A stretch of 64,000 nt of DNA from Shewanella basaltis (GCF_023283885.1 NZ_JAKILA010000018.1:42213-106212), one strand, 5' to 3'. Positions 1-10,788 are shown, numbered from the stretch's first letter. Translations and numbers: made by a program. Notes: generated by a model from the letters alone, not told the origin.

Positions 1-686
1 GGGGCAATTATTTGACTTACCTGTGGTGAAAGGGCTGTTTTATAAGCTAACACTTCAACGCCCTGAATGACGGCTTGTTCAAGTAAGTCTGCGTATTGTG
101 GGTCAATATGGCGCGCGGGTTTTACTGTTGATATGCCACTGTGCTGCACCACAAACAATAATACTGCTCGGTGGCCCATAGTGACCATTTGGATGAGTTC
201 ACGTAGATGCTTTTGTCCCCGCGTTGTGACGGCATCAGGAAAGTAACCCACATGGTCTTCTAGTAAGGTACAACTTTTCACTTCAATATAGCATTCTGGC
301 AGGGTTTGGCTAGTGAGCAAGATATCGATTCTGCTATTTTCATGGCCATATTTTACTTCGCGTTTTAACGTGTCATAGCCTTGCAGTTCAGTAATCACAT
401 GTTGCTTGATGGCTTCTTCTGCAAGGGCGTTAGCTCGTCCGGTATTGATACCAATCAAATGTTGTTGATCTGTTTGCATTATCTCCCAGGTGTGGGGATA
501 TTTTCGTTTGGGGTTATCTGAGGTTGAAAACCAAACTGGCTGGCCCGGAAATAGGCAGTTTTTCATGGAACCTGTGTTGGGGCAATGAATGGTGATGATC
601 TGTCCATCTGGCAGGCTGACATCGGCTAAAAAGCGTTTATAACGTTTTAGTAATATGCCAGTTTCTAATTTGGGTTCAAATTGCAT
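1..686 (-). CDS. sfsA: SfsA, sugar fermentation stimulation protein (3' end cut by window)
   Basis: The reverse strand from the ATG at 686 is open to the window edge, giving 228 residues; the family is usually about 230-240, so only a few C-terminal residues are missing. It begins [20 protein letters not shown] and contains the family-typical HCPNTGSMK, the segment SRIDILL and YIEVKSCTL, which form the nuclease-like fold of SfsA. The protein is a probable DNA-binding or nuclease-fold protein of poorly defined role. It is divergent from pepB. sfsA lies close to hrpB and mrcB in E. coli as well, so the neighbourhood is conserved apart from inserted genes. Confidence 0.93.
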   Translation of the reverse strand, partial: MQFEPKLETGILLKRYKRFLADVSLPDGQIITIHCPNTGSMKNCLFPGQPVWFSTSDNPKRKYPHTWEIMQTDQQHLIGINTGRANALAEEAIKQHVITELQGYDTLKREVKYGHENSRIDILLTSQTLPECYIEVKSCTLLEDHVGYFPDAVTTRGQKHLRELIQMVTMGHRAVLLFVVQHSGISTVKPARHIDPQYADLLEQAVIQGVEVLAYKTALSPQVSQIIA

Positions 687-919
687 GTGAGTAAATATGC
701 CATTGGTTCATTTACAACAATGCTAACAAATTTTAGCTTGGTTTATCGATTATGTTTTGTCTACACTACTGCCATTCGCTCGAGTTTTAGACTGGGCTGT
801 TGTTCCAGTATTGATAGTAATGTATTCACTTAATAAGCATTGCTATTTAAACAATTGACGAGTAAAGCACAACCAGCTCTTACGTATTAGCGCTATTTTG
901 CGCACAACAAGGAATGACT

Positions 920-2194
920 ATGGATATTATGACGGTAATGCTGACCAATGAGGCGCCGGCGGCTCATTGGGGTAAAGCGGATGTAACTTATCAAGGCGCA
1001 CAATCTTTGATCCACCTATCTGGTAGTGATGAGTTACGCCAAGTGCAAATGGCAGCAAGAAAAATACGTAATCAAGGCGTAAATGCTGTGCAGTTAGCGG
1101 GTGATTTGTGGAACGTGCATTCTCAGTGGGCGTTTGCACAAGGTTTTGCCACGGCTAAAGCGGGTTATCAAGTGCTTTGGTGTGGCAGTGAGTCAGATAA
1201 AGCTACGTTAACTCAACGTGCTGAGGCCGCTCAATTTGCTCGTAAGTTAATTAATGACACACCAGAAGATTTATCGCCTGTCGGTTTAGCAACTCAAGCA
1301 GCTGCCTGGTTAAAAGACATTGGTGGTGACAAAATCAGCTTTAATATTGTTGAAGGCCAAGAACTGTTAGAAAAAAAATGGGTGGGTATCCATGCTGTGG
1401 GTCGTGGCAGTGAGCGTCCACCTGCATTGCTTGAGCTTGATTTTAATCCGCTTGCAGCAGATGCTCCGGTGTCAGTTGCCTTGGTCGGTAAAGGGATAAC
1501 CTTTGACTCTGGCGGTTATAGCCTTAAGTCATCCGAAGGTATGTTGGCCATGAAGTGTGACATGGGCGGCGCGGCGACGGTGACAGCCGCGCTTGGTTTA
1601 GCAATGAAAGCTGGATTAAATAAACGCGTAAAACTGTTTTTATGTTGCGCAGAAAACTTAGTCAGTGGTCGTGCGTTTAAGCTGGGTGATATTTTAACTT
1701 ACAAAAATGGCACCACAGTTGAAATTGTGAATACCGACGCAGAAGGGCGTTTAGTGTTAGCCGATGGTCTACAGGCCGCGTCAGAAACGGGTGCGCCATT
1801 GATTATTGACGCTGCAACCTTAACTGGTGCTGCAGTTATGGCTGTTGGTTCTAACTACAATGCTATCTTCTCACCACAAACCGCCACTCTCCAATTGGCA
1901 CAAAAACGTGCGGCTGCGGTGTCTGAAAACGTATGGCCATTACCGTTAGATCCTTGGCACAAAGATATGTGTCCATCGGCGTACGCAGACACAGCAAACA
2001 GTCGTCCTGTAAAAGGGGGAGGAGCTGGCGGCGCATCTAATGCGGCTGGTTTCTTATGGCGTTTTGTGTCACCACAAGCCAACTGGTTGCATGTTGACTT
2101 AGCGGCGGCATTTGAGTCTTCAGCTTCAGCATTGTGGGCTGCAGGTGCAACAACTCATGGTGTGTTAACCATTGCTGAGTTATTAAAAGACTAG
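920..2194 (+). CDS. pepB: Peptidase B, M17 leucyl aminopeptidase family
   Basis: This is a cytosolic metallo-aminopeptidase that removes N-terminal residues from peptides. The M17 signature NTDAEGRLVLADG lies at about residue 271 and the metal and lysine motif KGITFDSGGYSLK at about 191. The length of 424 aa and the short N-terminal domain fit PepB (about 427 aa) rather than PepA (about 500 aa). An ATG at 914 is in frame, but the AAGGA at 909-913 would abut it; the ATG at 920 has a 6-nt spacing and is preferred. The gene stands alone and is followed by a hairpin terminator. Confidence 0.93.
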   Translation: MDIMTVMLTNEAPAAHWGKADVTYQGAQSLIHLSGSDELRQVQMAARKIRNQGVNAVQLAGDLWNVHSQWAFAQGFATAKAGYQVLWCGSESDKATLTQRAEAAQFARKLINDTPEDLSPVGLATQAAAWLKDIGGDKISFNIVEGQELLEKKWVGIHAVGRGSERPPALLELDFNPLAADAPVSVALVGKGITFDSGGYSLKSSEGMLAMKCDMGGAATVTAALGLAMKAGLNKRVKLFLCCAENLVSGRAFKLGDILTYKNGTTVEIVNTDAEGRLVLADGLQAASETGAPLIIDAATLTGAAVMAVGSNYNAIFSPQTATLQLAQKRAAAVSENVWPLPLDPWHKDMCPSAYADTANSRPVKGGGAGGASNAAGFLWRFVSPQANWLHVDLAAAFESSASALWAAGATTHGVLTIAELLKD

Positions 2195-2352
2195 TGCCAG
2201 TTAATCCTTGCTGGTTACATCTTGTTTAAGTGGACGTTATGTAAGAGTCATCAGCATTATTTGAGGCGTCGGTAATGACTTAAGCCTTGAAAGATTAGCC
2301 AACGTTAACCAGTAACATGTTAATCATTAAATTGTAAAAAATGAAATGTAGA

Positions 2353-2388
2353 CCGCTAATAGTGAATCGCCATTATTAGCGGTTTTTT
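2353..2388 (+). terminator. Rho-independent terminator of pepB
   Basis: The stem CCGCTAATA / TATTAGCGG (one mismatch further in) is followed by TTTTTTA. It lies about 160 nt past the pepB stop. Confidence 0.8.
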
Positions 2389-2595
2389 ATTTTGCGAAAC
2401 CCCAATGTTTGCTGACTAGACTGTATGCTAGCTATCTAGAGTTCAGGTTAGTTAAGATTGATATAACCTTAAGAATTAATGTTTTTGGTAGTTTGGACTT
2501 CATCGCAATATGAGTAAATACAGCATGCTAATATGTTGCGTTAATTGTTGACTGGAATGGGGTGGTTGATTCTTTTGTTGTTAAAGATATTAATA

Positions 2596-2792
2596 AACCT
2601 CAGCTCTGGATAACAAACGCCTTTCAAGCAGTCCTTTGCCTTCCTCACTGCGTTGAATTAACTTGCAATAGGCTAGCTATTGACGCGTTAATTCGCCTTG
2701 TTAGCAAAACAAATCACAAGCTTGACAGTGGATTTTAGTCAATCTATTGATTTATATCGTTATCAATACATCTCTTATCCAGAGTTGAGGTT
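2596..2792 (+). mobile_element. MITE, subfamily A (197 bp)
   Basis: The ends are AACCTCAGCTCTGGATAA and TTATCCAGAGTTGAGGTT, imperfect terminal inverted repeats. The centre has the palindrome CAATAGGCTAGCTATTG. The flanks are AATA and AATC, a near-match 4-bp target duplication. It has no coding capacity. It is almost identical to the copy at 22597-22793 and matches the reverse complement of the copy at 28117-28313. Confidence 0.85.
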
Positions 2793-3228
2793 AATCAGTC
2801 TTTCTGTTGATATATACCCTTGTGTCTTCATTTTATTTGCTCAGTAACCCTGAGTAACTGGTCCGATCTACAGGATCTCAAAAACATAATTGCATGTGTA
2901 AATTACGCTCTCTAACACACGCCGTACTTGAACTGTATAAGGTTGGCAACCCATGCTACATCATAGATATTTGTTTTATTGATGGTTTTTATTAACTGAG
3001 ATGAATTGCTCATCTTGGGGAGATTCAAACCGGTTTGCGTAATCCCTTAATTAGTAATGGGTTGAAACCCTAACCCGAATAGATTATTAATACAGCATGA
3101 TATAAACAAATCTCGTTAATTGTGATTGACTAAACTACACTAAAAACAAGTGTAAGTGACAAACTTAACGAAAACCCATGTTTTTATTCCTGAGCAAATT
3201 GAATTGCAATCTTTGATTGAGTTGATGA

Positions 3229-5535
3229 ATGGCAGATAGCACCCAACAACTGTTGAAAAGTGTTTTTACGAATGGACCTATTGAAGGGAATAATACTTCG
3301 GTGTTAGATCTGCTCAATCGGGCGCTTGAGCTTGTCTGTGAGCGACTTGAATGCAGTGCTGCATTTATATTGACCAGCCAATTTGATAACGTGTTTGCAC
3401 CCGACAGTGACATCATCGACACTACCGAACAGCATTGTGCCAGTCACTTTGCCGCGTTAACTGATGTTAGTGTTCAATTTAATCAAGCGGTGCAGAGCCA
3501 TCAAAAATTATGTAAATCGCTACTAGAAAATACTCAGCCCATTATTTATTGCGCAGTAGATGATAATCAAACCGTATTCGATGAGGCGCCTTTGCTGGTG
3601 CCATTATTACAAACTTTTTCATCGTTAAACATTGATTGCCAACATCTTGCAATCAGTCCGGTATTACAAGTTGGTAATGTTAAAGTCATATTAGGCGCCT
3701 TGTGTGTTACCGACTCCAAAGGCGCCACAAGTCAGAGCAATCCATGTGAGTTTGTGTATAAATTACTTGATGACACAGCCTATCAACTCGCGTCGGCGCT
3801 AGAACTGCGCCGTTTAGCTGTGGTGCTTGACAGCAAAGATAAGCAGTATCAGGAGTTATTCCAGCTACTGCCAATGGCATGTGCCTTAATTGATTTACAT
3901 AATACCGTCGTACTGCAAAATGATATTTGGCTAAGTATTTTGCCTATTAGGCAAGGCGATAACCTCTTTCACGTATTACGTGATGAAGACCACCCGTTGC
4001 TTAATGACACCTTACATATTGTTCGCGAAGGTATTTTACGGCAGGCGTGGTGTGAGATCCCTTTACGCAATGGTGCCCAAAATCATTGGTACAAGTTCAG
4101 CTTTTGTCATGCATTAAACCGCCAAAAGCAACTATTACTGATGATAGAAGATGTTACCGAACGTTACCGTTTGGCCGATGAACTGTCTTTCCATTCCCAT
4201 CATGACATGCTGACCGGACTGCCTAATCGAGTGCAGTTTGAGAATATGCTCGACGATTTACTAAACGATGAAGAGCATATTCCGGCATGCATTGCCTTTC
4301 TCGATCTTGATCAATTTCAGGTGGTTAACGATCTCAGTGGCCATTTGGCGGGTGATCAATTATTGCAACAAGTTGCCGTGCGTTTAAAGCAATTGTTACG
4401 CAAAGGCGATGTTGTTGCTCGCCTTGGTGGTGATGAGTTTGGTTTATTAATGCATTACTCAGACAAGGCTTCGGCGCAACTGGTTGCTAAACGAATCTGC
4501 CAGCAACTGTTTGATCATGAATTTATTTGGAAAGGCATTAAACACAATATCAGTGCCAGCATTGGTATTGCACAGGTCGACTATGGTGATAGCGATATTT
4601 ATGGCGTAATGAGTAAAGCCGACGCTGCATGTCAGTTGGCAAAAGAAGACGGCCGCAATCGCTGGCATTTCTATAATCCAGACGATCCGCAAATGCACAT
4701 CATGTATAACCAGATGTTAGCGTCTGTCGATATTGCCGGGGCTTTGGCACTCAATCAATTTGAATTGTTTTACCAACTCATTGAGCCGCTTAATAAGCAA
4801 GAGAGCGGCATACACATGGAAATCTTGCTACGCATGGTACAAAGCGATGGTTCCTATGTGTCCCCAGGAGTGTTTTTACCCGCTGCAGAACGCTATAACC
4901 TAGCGCCGCGTGTCGACAGTTGGGTCATTGATAATTTACTAAAATGGGGTGGCGAAAACCTCAATGTTTGGCAGCAACTGTCTATGGTGTCGGTTAATTT
5001 GTCAGCCATGTCATTGGCGGACCAAAAATTTATGAACTGGCTTGAAATGCGCTTAATGGTTGAGCCTGAGCTTGTTGATAAATTGTGTTTTGAAATTACC
5101 GAGACCGCTGCTGTTAGCCAGTTAGAGCAAGCCACAGGATTAATCGATTTACTGAAACCATTTGGTTGTAAATTGGCCCTAGATGATTTTGGTTCTGGTT
5201 TTTCCAGTTTTGCTTATTTAAAGTGCCTTGATGTTGATTATGTCAAAATTGATGGTCAGTTTGTGGTGAATTTATGCAGTAATCGCCACGACAAAGCCAT
5301 TGTGTCGGCGATTTGCCAATTAGGTAAAGACATGAATTTTGAAGTGATTGCCGAGTTTGTTGAAAACACAAACATTGGTGAATACCTGAGAAACATTGGC
5401 GTTGATTATGCCCAAGGTTACGCAATCAACAAACCTACTCGTTTAATTGAGCTTGTTAGCGGCCTTCGAAGCCCTTGGTTAACAGACGCGACGAGTGTCA
5501 TTACTGAAGAAGAGCGAAAAGCATTAGACCTTTAG
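3229..5535 (+). CDS. Diguanylate cyclase/phosphodiesterase, PAS-GGDEF-EAL
   Basis: This is a probable c-di-GMP turnover enzyme of 768 aa. The N-terminal ~190 residues look like a GAF-type sensory region. A PAS-like region covers about 205-315. The GGDEF domain has an intact active-site motif RLGGDEFGLL near residue 398. The EAL domain reads EILLR near 531 (Ala replaced by Ile), with the catalytic loop DDFGSGFSS near 651 and KIDGQFV intact, so both domains could be active. No membrane segment is seen, so it is likely cytoplasmic. A TGA directly precedes the ATG, so this is the longest possible ATG start; no strong Shine-Dalgarno is visible. It is transcribed alone. Confidence 0.9.
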   Translation: MADSTQQLLKSVFTNGPIEGNNTSVLDLLNRALELVCERLECSAAFILTSQFDNVFAPDSDIIDTTEQHCASHFAALTDVSVQFNQAVQSHQKLCKSLLENTQPIIYCAVDDNQTVFDEAPLLVPLLQTFSSLNIDCQHLAISPVLQVGNVKVILGALCVTDSKGATSQSNPCEFVYKLLDDTAYQLASALELRRLAVVLDSKDKQYQELFQLLPMACALIDLHNTVVLQNDIWLSILPIRQGDNLFHVLRDEDHPLLNDTLHIVREGILRQAWCEIPLRNGAQNHWYKFSFCHALNRQKQLLLMIEDVTERYRLADELSFHSHHDMLTGLPNRVQFENMLDDLLNDEEHIPACIAFLDLDQFQVVNDLSGHLAGDQLLQQVAVRLKQLLRKGDVVARLGGDEFGLLMHYSDKASAQLVAKRICQQLFDHEFIWKGIKHNISASIGIAQVDYGDSDIYGVMSKADAACQLAKEDGRNRWHFYNPDDPQMHIMYNQMLASVDIAGALALNQFELFYQLIEPLNKQESGIHMEILLRMVQSDGSYVSPGVFLPAAERYNLAPRVDSWVIDNLLKWGGENLNVWQQLSMVSVNLSAMSLADQKFMNWLEMRLMVEPELVDKLCFEITETAAVSQLEQATGLIDLLKPFGCKLALDDFGSGFSSFAYLKCLDVDYVKIDGQFVVNLCSNRHDKAIVSAICQLGKDMNFEVIAEFVENTNIGEYLRNIGVDYAQGYAINKPTRLIELVSGLRSPWLTDATSVITEEERKALDL

Positions 5536-5741
5536 CATTACAGGTGTTGATATTATGGTGTTTGTGTGTCGGGCTCATTCTTGCAAAGATAAGTATTGTG
5601 AAAGATAAGCTAAGATTTATGCCCCACACCTTGCTTACCTTTATGTAAAATCTGACGTTAATTGAACATCTTCAGCCGCATTGGGTATATGCTCTCGATT
5701 AGTATAAAATACCGCGTAAAATCACTGCCACAGTAAATACC

Positions 5742-8342
5742 TTGACCATACCTAACACCGCCAAGTCAGACTCATTACGCTCCACCCAGCAGGCGGGTGC
5801 CGCCTCTTTGCCAATCCATGATGTGTTAGTCGATATTCGCAGCGCCATTAAACAGCAGTCTCAACTTATTATTGAAGCGCCTACCGGTGCAGGTAAGTCA
5901 ACTGCATTGCCATTAGCCATGCTAAGTTGGCCAGAAATTAACGGCAAAATACTCATGCTTGAACCAAGGCGAGTTGCGACACGAAACGTGGCGCAATTTA
6001 TTGCTAAACAGTTAGGCCAGCCAGTAGGCCAAGATGTAGGTTATCGCGTTCGTGGCGATACCAATGTAAGTCAACAAACTCGCCTTGAAATTGTCACCGA
6101 AGGTATTTTAACCCGGATGATCCAGCATGACCCTGAGTTAACAGGGGTTGCGGTGATCATTTTTGATGAAATCCATGAACGTCATTTACCCACAGACTTA
6201 GGCCTTGCTCTTGCCCTTGAAGTACAGCAATCCCTGCGCGCTGACTTAACCATTATCGCTATGTCGGCTACGTTATCTGGTTTGTCGTTGAGCAATTTAA
6301 TGCCTGATGCGCGGCAAATTAATAGCCAAGGGCGCAGTTTTGAAGTGCAGCATCAATATTTGCCTTGCCCTTCGCAGCAGCCATGGTTAGTGCATATGGC
6401 CCGTGTGATTAACGATACCGTAAATGATGCCAGCTTAGCTGAATATCAACTTGGCAGTGTATTGGCGTTTTTACCTGGTAAAGGTGAAATCAATAAACTG
6501 GCTCGTTTGCTTAATGAGCGTTTAGACTCATCATGGCTAATTTATCCTTTGTATGGGGATTTACCCCCAGCAGAGCAAGATCGCGCCATAGGGTTAACTG
6601 AACCTGGCAAGCGCAAAATTGTATTAGCAACCAATGTTGCCGAGTCCAGTTTAACCATTGAGGGGATAACGATTGTTATCGACAGTGGTTATCGGCGCGA
6701 GGCCAGTTTTAACCCTAAAACCGGTGTAACGCGTTTAGGGCTTAAGCGCATTAGCCAGGCTTCTGCTGTGCAGCGCAGTGGTCGAGCTGGACGTTTAGCT
6801 CCAGGGTATTGTGTGCGTTTATGGAGCCAAGAAGAACATGGACGATTACGCAAAGTTGACGAGCCAGAAATTAGCCTAAGCGAACTGACTTCAATGGCAT
6901 TAGACTGTGCCAATTGGGGCGCTAAGTCATTTAGTGAGTTGTCGTTGTTAACGCCGCCGCCAGCGATTCATGAACAGGTTGCCTGGCAGTTGTTACAGCA
7001 GTTAGCGTTAACTGACCCACAACGAAAATTAACATCATTGGGGCACGAAGCTTACGCATTAGGCTGCCATCCGCGTTTGGCTCACATGCTACTTAAAGCG
7101 AAACACCTGGCTCACGCAGAGTCGCAACCGCAATTGTGTGTGTTAGCCTGTGTGTTAGCCGGTATTATTGAAGCGCGTGGTTTACCCAAAAAAGGCGCTG
7201 ATATTCATCATTATCTTGGCGAAGCGCTTCATGGGCAAATAAAACAACAAGTGCACCAATGGCAACAATCTTTGGGTGTCTCTGGGTCGGTACAAAACGC
7301 CATTAGCCAGGCATCAACTCGAGACGTGAGTTATTTGTTAGCGCTTGCTTACCCAGATCGTATTGCCAAAGCGCGTGGTCAAGATGGTTTTTTATTAAGT
7401 AACGGAACTGGCGTGGTGATCGCTGCGGATGATAGTTTGGCGCACGAACCATGGTTAGTGGTTGCTGACTTTCAAGAGACTCAGGGCCGAAACGCGGGCC
7501 AAGTCTATTTAGCCGCTAGGTTCGATGATCGACTGTTTAATGATGAATTAAAGGCGTTAGTCACCCAGCAAGTGCAAGGAGGCTGGGATGAGGTTAAAGG
7601 ACGATTTTTTGCTGAAAAACAAACCAAAATTGGGCAAATCATCATTAAAACGGAAACCGGCATCGCGCCAGAGCGAGCTCAAATTACCGCGGCATTGTTA
7701 GAACAAGTTCGTGTTAAAGGGTTAACAATCCTTAATCGTGATGACGCATTAATCCAGTTACAATACCGAGTCGAGTTAGCTCGCTTTTATGCTCCAGAAT
7801 ATGACTGGCCTTGCTTAACTGACACACACTTATTGGCTAGCTTGTCAGATTGGTTAGGGCCATATATTGAACAAGTTAACTCGCTGGCGGCTTTAGCTAA
7901 GGTCGATGCTTATGGGTTAGTTAAAAATAGCTTAAGCTGGCAGCAGCAAACATTACTCGAACAGTTAGTGCCCACACATTGGCTAATGGCAACGGGAACA
8001 CGGGCACCGATAACCTATCAAATGCCCCTTGACGAGAATGGCCATTTTTATCACAGCGATGCAGAGCAGGGCCGAGCTTTATTAAGTGTTCGTCTGCAAG
8101 AAGCCTTGGGGATGGCACAAAGCCCGAGTATATTGCAGGGAAAAATGACCGTGACCATGGCGTTACTCTCACCAGCACAACGTCCATTGGCGGTAACGGC
8201 TGATTTAGCCAGCTTTTGGCAAGGGCCTTATGTTGAGGTGAAAAAAGAAATGCGGGGTCGTTACCCTCGCCATTTGTGGCCTGACGATCCTGTTAATACC
8301 GTAGCGACAAAATTTACTAAAAAGAAAACCCCTGGATTATAG
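5742..8342 (+). CDS. hrpB: ATP-dependent helicase HrpB
   Basis: This is a DEAH-family (DEIH) RNA helicase-like protein of 866 aa; E. coli HrpB has a little over 800. Walker A (EAPTGAGKST) is near residue 45 and the DEIHERHLPTD box near 141, followed by SAT (MSATLSG) and the motif VI region QRSGRAGR. The HrpB-specific C-terminal region ends with the family-typical RYPRHLWPDDP. The start codon is TTG at 5742; the first in-frame ATG lies beyond Walker A, so a non-ATG start is required. It is 62 nt upstream of mrcB, as in E. coli, and probably co-transcribed. Confidence 0.93.
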   Translation: MTIPNTAKSDSLRSTQQAGAASLPIHDVLVDIRSAIKQQSQLIIEAPTGAGKSTALPLAMLSWPEINGKILMLEPRRVATRNVAQFIAKQLGQPVGQDVGYRVRGDTNVSQQTRLEIVTEGILTRMIQHDPELTGVAVIIFDEIHERHLPTDLGLALALEVQQSLRADLTIIAMSATLSGLSLSNLMPDARQINSQGRSFEVQHQYLPCPSQQPWLVHMARVINDTVNDASLAEYQLGSVLAFLPGKGEINKLARLLNERLDSSWLIYPLYGDLPPAEQDRAIGLTEPGKRKIVLATNVAESSLTIEGITIVIDSGYRREASFNPKTGVTRLGLKRISQASAVQRSGRAGRLAPGYCVRLWSQEEHGRLRKVDEPEISLSELTSMALDCANWGAKSFSELSLLTPPPAIHEQVAWQLLQQLALTDPQRKLTSLGHEAYALGCHPRLAHMLLKAKHLAHAESQPQLCVLACVLAGIIEARGLPKKGADIHHYLGEALHGQIKQQVHQWQQSLGVSGSVQNAISQASTRDVSYLLALAYPDRIAKARGQDGFLLSNGTGVVIAADDSLAHEPWLVVADFQETQGRNAGQVYLAARFDDRLFNDELKALVTQQVQGGWDEVKGRFFAEKQTKIGQIIIKTETGIAPERAQITAALLEQVRVKGLTILNRDDALIQLQYRVELARFYAPEYDWPCLTDTHLLASLSDWLGPYIEQVNSLAALAKVDAYGLVKNSLSWQQQTLLEQLVPTHWLMATGTRAPITYQMPLDENGHFYHSDAEQGRALLSVRLQEALGMAQSPSILQGKMTVTMALLSPAQRPLAVTADLASFWQGPYVEVKKEMRGRYPRHLWPDDPVNTVATKFTKKKTPGL

Positions 8343-8404
8343 GCGCCTTATTTATTTAACGATGGCGTATTGATTATTGTGCAAAATGACATGAAAAATG
8401 ACTT

Positions 8405-10705
8405 ATGACAAAAAAAACAACAACGAACAAACCTCGCGCTAAAAAAGCGACCAGATCATGGTGGCGATCGTTATGGTCTTTAATCTGGAAGCTTACCTTA
8501 GTCGGGCTTGCGGTAGTGACTTTTTATGCGATCTATTTAGATCAAATTATTGCGCAAAAATTTGAAGGACAAAAGTGGCATTTACCGGCGCAAATGTTCA
8601 GTCGTTCTATGGCCTTATATCCTGGTGCCGCGGTTAACCACCCGCAATTAATGGCGGAATTAAAACTACTGGGTTATCGCAAAGTCGCTAACCCACGCCA
8701 AGTGGGTGAGTTTTCTGCATCAAGTACCCGTATTGAGTTATGGCGTCGTCCATTTTTGCACCCAGAAGGCAATCAAGCCGAGCAACGAGTAATGATAAGC
8801 TTTGATTCTGAAGGGGTTAGCTCGGTTAAGCGCATGTCTGATAAACGTGAGTTGGCCGTATTTCATTTAGAACCTGTGCTACTTGATCGCATCATTGCCG
8901 GTGACGGCGAAGACCGTTTATTTGTTCCCGCACCACAGATGCCGCAAAGTATTATTGATGCGCTAATTTTAGTCGAAGATCGCAGTTTTTATGATCACCA
9001 TGGTGTTAATCCATTAGCGATTGCCCGAGCTGCATTAGTTAACATCAGTGCAGGTCGTACGGTGCAGGGCGGCTCGACTCTGACGCAACAGTTAGCCAAA
9101 AACTTCTTTTTAAGCAGCGAGCGCTCTATTGTGCGTAAAGTACGTGAAGCACTTATGGCACTGATTATTGATTTTAGGTACAGCAAAGATGAAATTTTAG
9201 AAGCCTACCTAAATGAAGTCTACATGGGGCAGGACAAGGCCCGCGGTGTACACGGAATGGGCTTAGCCTCGCAGTTTTATTTTGGTCGCCCAGTGGGTGA
9301 ATTAACTGTGTCACAGCAAGCATTTTTGGTGGCTGTTATTAAAGGGCCGTCTTACTACAATCCTTGGCGTTACCCTGAGCGGGCGCAAGAGCGTCGTGAT
9401 TTGGTTCTGCGTTTATTGATGGAAAATGACAAACTGACTGTTGCGCAATACAAGGCTGCAGCTGAATCTCCGCTTGGCTTACGCAGCTCGCAAAAATCAG
9501 TGCATCAAAAACTACCGGCCTTTTTTGCTGTGGTAAAACAAGAATTACGTGAGCGTTATGGTGACTCGTTGCTGCAGCAATCTGGTGTAAAAGTGTACAC
9601 AACACTTGATCCTATGGCGCAAGAAGCTGCCGAAAAAGCAGTATCATCGACTATGGCTTCATTAGACAAGCGGGCAAAAAATATTCAGGTTGGCATGGTC
9701 GTTACCGACAAATACACCGGCGGGATTGCGGCAATGGTGGGTGATAAAGTGCCTGGATACGAGGGCTTTAATCGTGCCGTGGAGATCCGTCGTCCTATTG
9801 GCTCGTTAATTAAGCCTTTTGTGTATGCCAGTGCGCTTAATCAAAGCGATAAGTTTTCGTTGGCTACGCCAATTGACGATAAACCTATAACCTTAAAAAA
9901 CGAGCAAGGCAAAACCTGGTCTCCTAAAAATTTCGATAAAAAGTTTAGCGGCCAAGTACCATTACTCACCGCAATCAAAGACTCGATGAACGTACCAACG
10001 GTCAATGTAGGCTTGGCAGTGGGGGTTGATAATGTGGTGTCTACCTTACAAAAGTCGGGTTGGGATGAGTCTGTATCGCCGTATCCGTCAATGTTACTTG
10101 GTGCGGTCAATGGCTCACCATTGATGGTGGCGCAGGTTTATCAAACCCTGGCAGACGAAGGTCGATATCGTAAATTAACCTCGATTACCGCGGTGTTAGA
10201 TAGCCAAAACCAGGCGTTGGATGTGAGTCGAGCACCCAGCTCGCAAGCGATAGCGCCAGCCACTGACTACCTAGTGCAATATGCCATGAATCATGTGGTG
10301 CGTTCGGGTACAGCTAAGCGTTTAGGTGCTGCGTTCCCTGGGGTGCGACTTGCCGGCAAAACGGGTACCAGTAACGACAGTCGCGATTCTTGGTTTGCAG
10401 GCTTTGATGAGCGTAACGTGGCGGCTATTTGGGTCGGTCAAGATGACAACAGTAAAACGGGTTTATATGGCAGTAGCGGCGCAATGGCGGTGTATCAGGC
10501 CTTTTTACAGCAACGTCCACCGTTGAGTTTACGGATGGTTCCTGTCAATGGTGTGATTAACGGTTACTTCGACCGTACGACGGGTGTCGCGAAACAAGGT
10601 AACTGTGACAACATTATCAGCTTGCCAGCATTAGAGACCAGTTATCGTCCCGCTGAAAATTGCGGTGAACCTTTATCCTGGTGGCAAAAGCTGGTGGGTG
10701 GCTAG
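8405..10705 (+). CDS. mrcB: Penicillin-binding protein 1b, bifunctional transglycosylase/transpeptidase
   Basis: This is a class A PBP that polymerises and cross-links peptidoglycan at the inner membrane. It has a basic cytoplasmic N-terminus, one membrane segment at about residues 22-47, and a UB2H-like region at about 75-165. The GT51 domain has EDRSFYDHHG (about 190) and QGGSTLTQQLAKN (about 220). The transpeptidase domain has the SxxK motif in RRPIGSLIKPF (about 466) and KTGTSND (about 651). The length of 766 aa suits PBP1b. It should depend on an outer-membrane LpoB-type activator, which is not in this window. Confidence 0.95.
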   Translation: MTKKTTTNKPRAKKATRSWWRSLWSLIWKLTLVGLAVVTFYAIYLDQIIAQKFEGQKWHLPAQMFSRSMALYPGAAVNHPQLMAELKLLGYRKVANPRQVGEFSASSTRIELWRRPFLHPEGNQAEQRVMISFDSEGVSSVKRMSDKRELAVFHLEPVLLDRIIAGDGEDRLFVPAPQMPQSIIDALILVEDRSFYDHHGVNPLAIARAALVNISAGRTVQGGSTLTQQLAKNFFLSSERSIVRKVREALMALIIDFRYSKDEILEAYLNEVYMGQDKARGVHGMGLASQFYFGRPVGELTVSQQAFLVAVIKGPSYYNPWRYPERAQERRDLVLRLLMENDKLTVAQYKAAAESPLGLRSSQKSVHQKLPAFFAVVKQELRERYGDSLLQQSGVKVYTTLDPMAQEAAEKAVSSTMASLDKRAKNIQVGMVVTDKYTGGIAAMVGDKVPGYEGFNRAVEIRRPIGSLIKPFVYASALNQSDKFSLATPIDDKPITLKNEQGKTWSPKNFDKKFSGQVPLLTAIKDSMNVPTVNVGLAVGVDNVVSTLQKSGWDESVSPYPSMLLGAVNGSPLMVAQVYQTLADEGRYRKLTSITAVLDSQNQALDVSRAPSSQAIAPATDYLVQYAMNHVVRSGTAKRLGAAFPGVRLAGKTGTSNDSRDSWFAGFDERNVAAIWVGQDDNSKTGLYGSSGAMAVYQAFLQQRPPLSLRMVPVNGVINGYFDRTTGVAKQGNCDNIISLPALETSYRPAENCGEPLSWWQKLVGG

Positions 10706-10729
10706 CAAGTTATTTGCCGTTAGTAAAAA

Positions 10730-10760
10730 GCCCAAGGTCTAGTCGACGTTGGGCATTTTT
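10730..10760 (+). terminator. Terminator of hrpB-mrcB
   Basis: The stem GCCCAA / TTGGGC with a 13-nt loop is followed by ATTTTT. It lies between mrcB and the converging ion-channel gene. Confidence 0.65.
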
Positions 10761-10788
10761 GTATGTTTGTTACGCAGATATGATCTTG

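Larger units (their letters stand above)
2195..3228. other. Gene-free interval with terminator and MITE
   Basis: This stretch of over 1 kb contains the pepB terminator and one full MITE copy (2596-2792). The rest (2389-2595, 2793-3228) is AT-rich. I see no convincing gene in it; the open stretches are short and lack ribosome binding sites. Confidence 0.6.

Noticed and set aside
3165..3225. An in-frame-looking peptide upstream of the GGDEF/EAL gene in another frame
   Set aside because: A short readable frame (FIPEQIELQSLIELMNG) ends in TAG just inside the gene; it lacks a binding site and could only matter with a frameshift, for which there is no evidence.
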